Under the pieces are notes generated by a model that made no database searches, was not told the DNA's origin, and was given only the letters and a program-made list of their open reading frames with translations. Source: Arthrobotrys musiformis (lineage: Eukaryota; Ascomycota; Orbiliomycetes; Orbiliales; Orbiliaceae). From it: a stretch of 64,000 nucleotides of DNA. Made by a program: the position numbers and the translations under genes. Positions 60,770 through 64,000 of this stretch are shown one piece after another. Location: the NCBI GenBank assembly GCA_036971715.1, contig JAVHJL010000005.1, positions 2,790,001-2,854,000 on the forward strand. The letters run 5' to 3'. The number at the start of each line of letters is the position of its first letter. Position 1 is the stretch's first letter.

Positions 60770-60798
60770 GATGGAATTGTGTTTTTTTCCTGATGTAT
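60770..60798 (-). repeat. Right terminal inverted repeat
   Basis: Reverse complement of 52759-52787 with one mismatch. Confidence 0.85.
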
Positions 60799-62136
60799 AT
60801 GATGAAGTTTTTATATAAAAGGTAAATCATATATAAAAAGGTTGGTTATTTTTTGTTAAGTTGGTTGTTTCCAAAAAATGATTGAATTGTTGATAGACGA
60901 TTGTTATATATATGTTATAACAAATATTGTATAAAGATGGGATGGACTAGTAATTAGGATTTTTGTTGGTTAAATAAAATTGAATATGTTGTGTTAAATA
61001 ATATATTTTATATAATGTAGGGGAACAAACGAACTTCGAAAATACCGACCCCCCATAACTTTTGAACGGAGTATCCAAAACCAAATAAAAGTACACCAAT
61101 CAAAAGAGCGGAAAAAATTGATCAAAAATACTACAAAGTAAAAAAGGATACAAAGACCGATAGAAAATAATCATGACATAAAAATATAAAAATATTTGCG
61201 ATTATCTACCACACAAAAAAGGGGTTTCTTGCTTAATTTAAACTAAATCTTTTAAAAGTTAGTTTTAAAAATAGAGAACATACCAATTAGTTTATCTTTG
61301 GATGAACTAGTATTAGCAACACAGGGTTTTAAACCTGTTCACCACAAAAAAAGATAGAGAAGACAGATATCGGTAGATATAATTAATTCAAGGGAAGAAA
61401 TAAATAGAGAAGATCTGTTTCTAGAAATTAAAAGGTTAAATAACCTTCTAAAAGAAAGAATACAAGAGGTAGAAGACCTAAAGCAACATCAAAAATACTA
61501 AAAAAATAGGAAATAACCCAAAAACACCAAAAAACGTATAAAACGCAAAATCTACAAAATCCACAAAATTCAAAAATATCAATTAACCAACGAAGGTTAA
61601 TTATTCCTAAAAATACTACAGAACCTCCCACCCAAAAACCAAATATCTTTAGAGAAAAAATAAATAAAATTCTTAAAAAGAAGCCTAACAATCCAGAATT
61701 AATTATTTCTAGGATTTTTCTAAATCCAAAAGGGAATTTAATTTTGATTACCTATAAGAACACCAAAAAAGAAGATATTCTGGAATATAAAGAAGAAATC
61801 TATCAAGAATTCATTAAAATAAATAAACATATACAGAAATCTTCTAAAATAAAGAGTTGGGAATTCTTAGTTATATATGAAATTTCTAGAGATTAAAAAA
61901 TAAAAGATTTCAAAAAAAAAATAGAAATAGATAATACAATTAAATTGGTTAAAAATCCAAAATGGTTAATTAAAGAGGAAAAATTAGAAAAAAAGAAATT
62001 TTTTTCTATAATAATTACTATAAAAATAAAAATGAAGGCAATAAAAATATAAAATAGAGGATATATTTTTCTAAAAAATAAAAAACTTAAAATAAAAAGA
62101 TATATTAAATTCTTTGAAAATAATAGATATACAAAT

Positions 62137-62322
62137 TGTTAAAAAACTAGCTATTATATATTAAATTGTAAAAATGAATCAGCCTACAAAATTTGTACTA
62201 GAAAATATAAAACAATTAATCATTTATATAATATATGCTAGGAAAATAAAAAGTCTTGTAACCATATAAAATATAAATGCATTAATTGTAAAGGAGAACA
62301 TAGGGCAAAAAATTCCTTATGC
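62137..62322 (+). pseudogene. LINE ORF1 zinc-knuckle remnant
   Basis: The frame from 62137 shows Cys and His at spacings C-x2-C-x3-H-x6-C for the last knuckle and two earlier Cys-rich knuckles. A TAA at 62140 and a TAG further on interrupt it; both are explainable by RIP of Trp or Gln codons. Confidence 0.8.
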
Positions 62323-63796
62323 CCTAAAAACAAAAAACAAAATATCACCTTAAATAAATAGGGATATTTTAAAAATAATACAATACAATTGTAAAAGATT
62401 TACAAATATAATGCAGTTAATTTTAAATTCTGCATTAATTTATGATAACACGGATTTAATTTTCCTATAAGAACTGTGATTTTCAAAAGAAAATACTACA
62501 ATTATATACCTAGGGTTTAAACTAATTTTTTCAAACCCAAAAACTAACGAAATTAATAAAAACCAAAATAAAGTAATTACTTTTATAAAAAAGAATTTAC
62601 CCTACAAGATCACAAATTAAAAAGATTTAATTAAAGATGAGGACTACTAGATAATTAATTTTAAATTAAATAAATTTAAAAAAATCAGATTTATTAATAT
62701 CTATAATAAAAAACAATAAAATACGGAAAATGGTGAATATATAGTAAATTGATTTTTTAATAAAATTAAAGATTACTATATCAAAAAAACATTATTAATT
62801 GGAGATTTTAATGCTTATTACTTTTTATGGAACCCTAAAATTAAATTTAATTTAAGAGTAGGAAAAATAATAAAATTAATTAAAGATAAAAATCTATAAT
62901 TAATAAATAAAAATAGCATATTAATTTATTATAATACTAAAAAAAATAATAAATCTGAATTTTTAATTATTGACTTATCTTTTGTAATTATTAATTTAAA
63001 AAAATTAATTATGGATTGGAAAATAGATAAAAAAATTAATACAAGATTAAATCATGAGGTAATCTTAATTAAAATAAAATTAAAAGAAAATGACTTAATA
63101 AACAACCTTTTATCAATTAATAAATTTAATTAAAATAAAACTAATTAGGAAAATTTTGAAAAAGAATTATTAAGTTTAAATAAAAATCTAGATAAAAATA
63201 ATTTATGAAAAAATCATCTTTTTTTATTTTATAAAAAAAGAGAAGATTTAGAAAATAATTTGGAAGTTGCAATATTTTTTTTTTAAAAAAATATAATTCT
63301 AGTAGTAGAAAAATCTACACCAACTTTAAAAATAATATTAAAATCAAAAATTTAGTAGAATAAAAAAATTAAAAAAATAAGAAAAAAGATATTATAACAA
63401 AAAAGGACATGAAAATTAAATAAAATCTAATAAAATTGGGAACTATTTAAAATCAAAAGAAATAAACATTTTAAAGAAATTAAATCTTCTAAGGAGAAAT
63501 CCTAGACTAATTTTCTAGAAAATGCAAAAGATAAAGAAATATTCCTAGTATTTAATTTTTTTAAATTTAAAAAAATTTAAAAAATGCCAAATTTAATTTA
63601 TGAGGATAATAATACCCTTAATTTTAAAAATAAGGTAAAAATATTAAAAAAAACGTTATTTTTAAAACTATTAAATTATATAAAAACAATAAATCCATTA
63701 TTATTAGTAGAAATAATAATTAATAAAAAGTTAATTGAATAGAAAAAGATAAAAAATAGTAAAATTAAAGAAGTTATTTTTTTATTTAATTTTAAA

Positions 63797-64000
63797 AAAG
63801 TATTAGGATTAGATGGAATTAATTTTTTATATTTAAAAAGGGTTTATGAAATTATATTAGGAAGATTTAATGATTTATTTAAATAATTATTAAATTATAG
63901 ATATTATCTAATATACTTTAAAAAAGCAATTAAAGTAATTTTACTTAAACCAAATAAATTTAATTATAATATTCTAAAAACTTACAGAATTATTAGTTTT
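63797..64000 (+). pseudogene. LINE reverse-transcriptase remnant (N-terminal motifs)
   Basis: KVLGLDGIN corresponds to the RT motif K-A-P-G-x-D-G-I. ILLKPNKFNYNILKTYRIIS corresponds to the P-N-K...Y-R-P-I-S motif. The catalytic YxDD motif would lie past the window end. Confidence 0.85.

Larger units (their letters stand above)
52759..60798. mobile_element. Approx. 8.0-kb inverted-repeat element, AT-rich and RIP-degraded
   Basis: Bounded by inverted repeats 52759-52787 and 60770-60798. The outer 21 bp (starting ATACATCAGGAAAAAAACA) are perfect and the next 8 bp have one mismatch. TA lies symmetrically next to CATCAGG at both ends, so a TA target duplication is possible, but RIP could hide a longer one. 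Just inside both ends lie arrays of GATGG/CCATC motifs in opposite orientation, as expected for subterminal transposase sites. The interior is overwhelmingly A+T with stop codons in all frames and no recognisable transposase, so the superfamily is unknown. The size exceeds typical Tc1/mariner elements (about 2 kb). Nested insertions inside it cannot be excluded. Confidence 0.68.
61018..64000 (+). mobile_element. RIP-degraded Tad-like LINE (non-LTR retrotransposon), 3' part beyond window
   Basis: The 5' end begins with GGGGAACAAACGAACTTCG and CCGACCCCCCATAACTTTTG, a G+C-rich leader of the kind seen in fungal LINEs. The ORF1 (gag) remnant has three CCHC-type zinc knuckles in one frame at 62137-62322, broken by two stop codons; the last reads CINCKGEHRAKNSLC. 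The ORF2 remnant has an APE-type endonuclease motif GDFNA (62801-62815) followed by a Trp and IDLSF (about 62968-62982). The reverse-transcriptase start reads KVLGLDGINFLYLKR (from about 63797) and KTYRIISF at the window edge. These match the order in Tad-clade elements. Many stops and extreme A+T show it is dead, as RIP would cause. Confidence 0.85.

Noticed and set aside
61428..61691. 87-residue Phe/Leu-rich frame opposite the LINE
   Set aside because: It is the antisense of LINE ORF1 sequence; hydrophobicity arises from A-rich codons on the other strand.
1..64000. tRNA genes, rRNA, CRISPR arrays, operons, telomere repeats or a secondary-metabolite cluster
   Set aside because: No B-box/T-loop pattern, rRNA sequence, spaced direct repeats, telomere arrays or PKS/NRPS genes were found by reading; short ncRNAs could still be missed without a covariance search.

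Overview
The window is nuclear DNA from a filamentous ascomycete (Pezizomycotina-type). Evidence: nearly every gene carries short introns (about 50-150 bases, GT...AG, GTAAGT/GTATGT-like donors); the protein set is typically fungal (Skt5/Chs4, Las17, a Dnf1-type flippase, a Zn2Cys6 regulator, Mcm1); and a gene-rich half of ordinary composition gives way at about 52 kb to a very AT-rich block whose transposon relics are full of stop codons, the usual footprint of repeat-induced point mutation (RIP). The species cannot be named from the sequence alone. Exon joins were worked out by hand from splice signals and conserved protein sequence. Every complete gene model sums to a multiple of three.

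Layout, 1-19 kb: 3' part of the chitin-synthase activator SKT5 (+); a LigB-type extradiol dioxygenase (+); a mitochondrial pyruvate carrier subunit (+); NAC beta subunit EGD1 (-); the actin nucleation promoter LAS17/WASP (-); acyl-protein thioesterase 1 (-); DNA repair nuclease RAD1/XPF (+); ATP synthase subunit d (-); mitochondrial Mg2+ channel MRS2 (+).

19-34.5 kb: a large P4-ATPase flippase of the Dnf1/2 type (-); an unrecognised protein with a C-terminal PCNA-binding (PIP) box (+); V-ATPase subunit E (-); a NIPA-type Mg2+ transporter (-); an unrecognised fungal protein (+).

34.5-51.4 kb: a 3.6-kb simple-sequence-rich region upstream of the MADS-box factor MCM1 (+); an ankyrin/BTB protein (+); a Zn2Cys6 transcription factor whose cluster sits mid-protein (+); translation factor eIF1A (-); a small coiled-coil protein resembling the BLOC-1 subunit Cnl1 (+); the mRNA export helicase SUB2 (-) with a 614-base first intron.

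52-64 kb: no intact gene. A roughly 8.0-kb element bounded by near-perfect 29-bp terminal inverted repeats carries GATGG-rich arrays near both ends. After it comes a RIP-degraded Tad-like LINE whose three CCHC knuckles, endonuclease motif and reverse-transcriptase start are still readable.

The genes are independent housekeeping and regulatory loci, not an operon or a cluster. Pairs share divergent promoters (APT1/RAD1, ATP7/MRS2, DNF1/PIP-box gene, NIPA/unknown, eIF1A/CNL1). The most unusual observations are an apparent one-nucleotide exon in EGD1, a gene whose start codon ends exactly at a splice donor, and the 8-kb inverted-repeat element.
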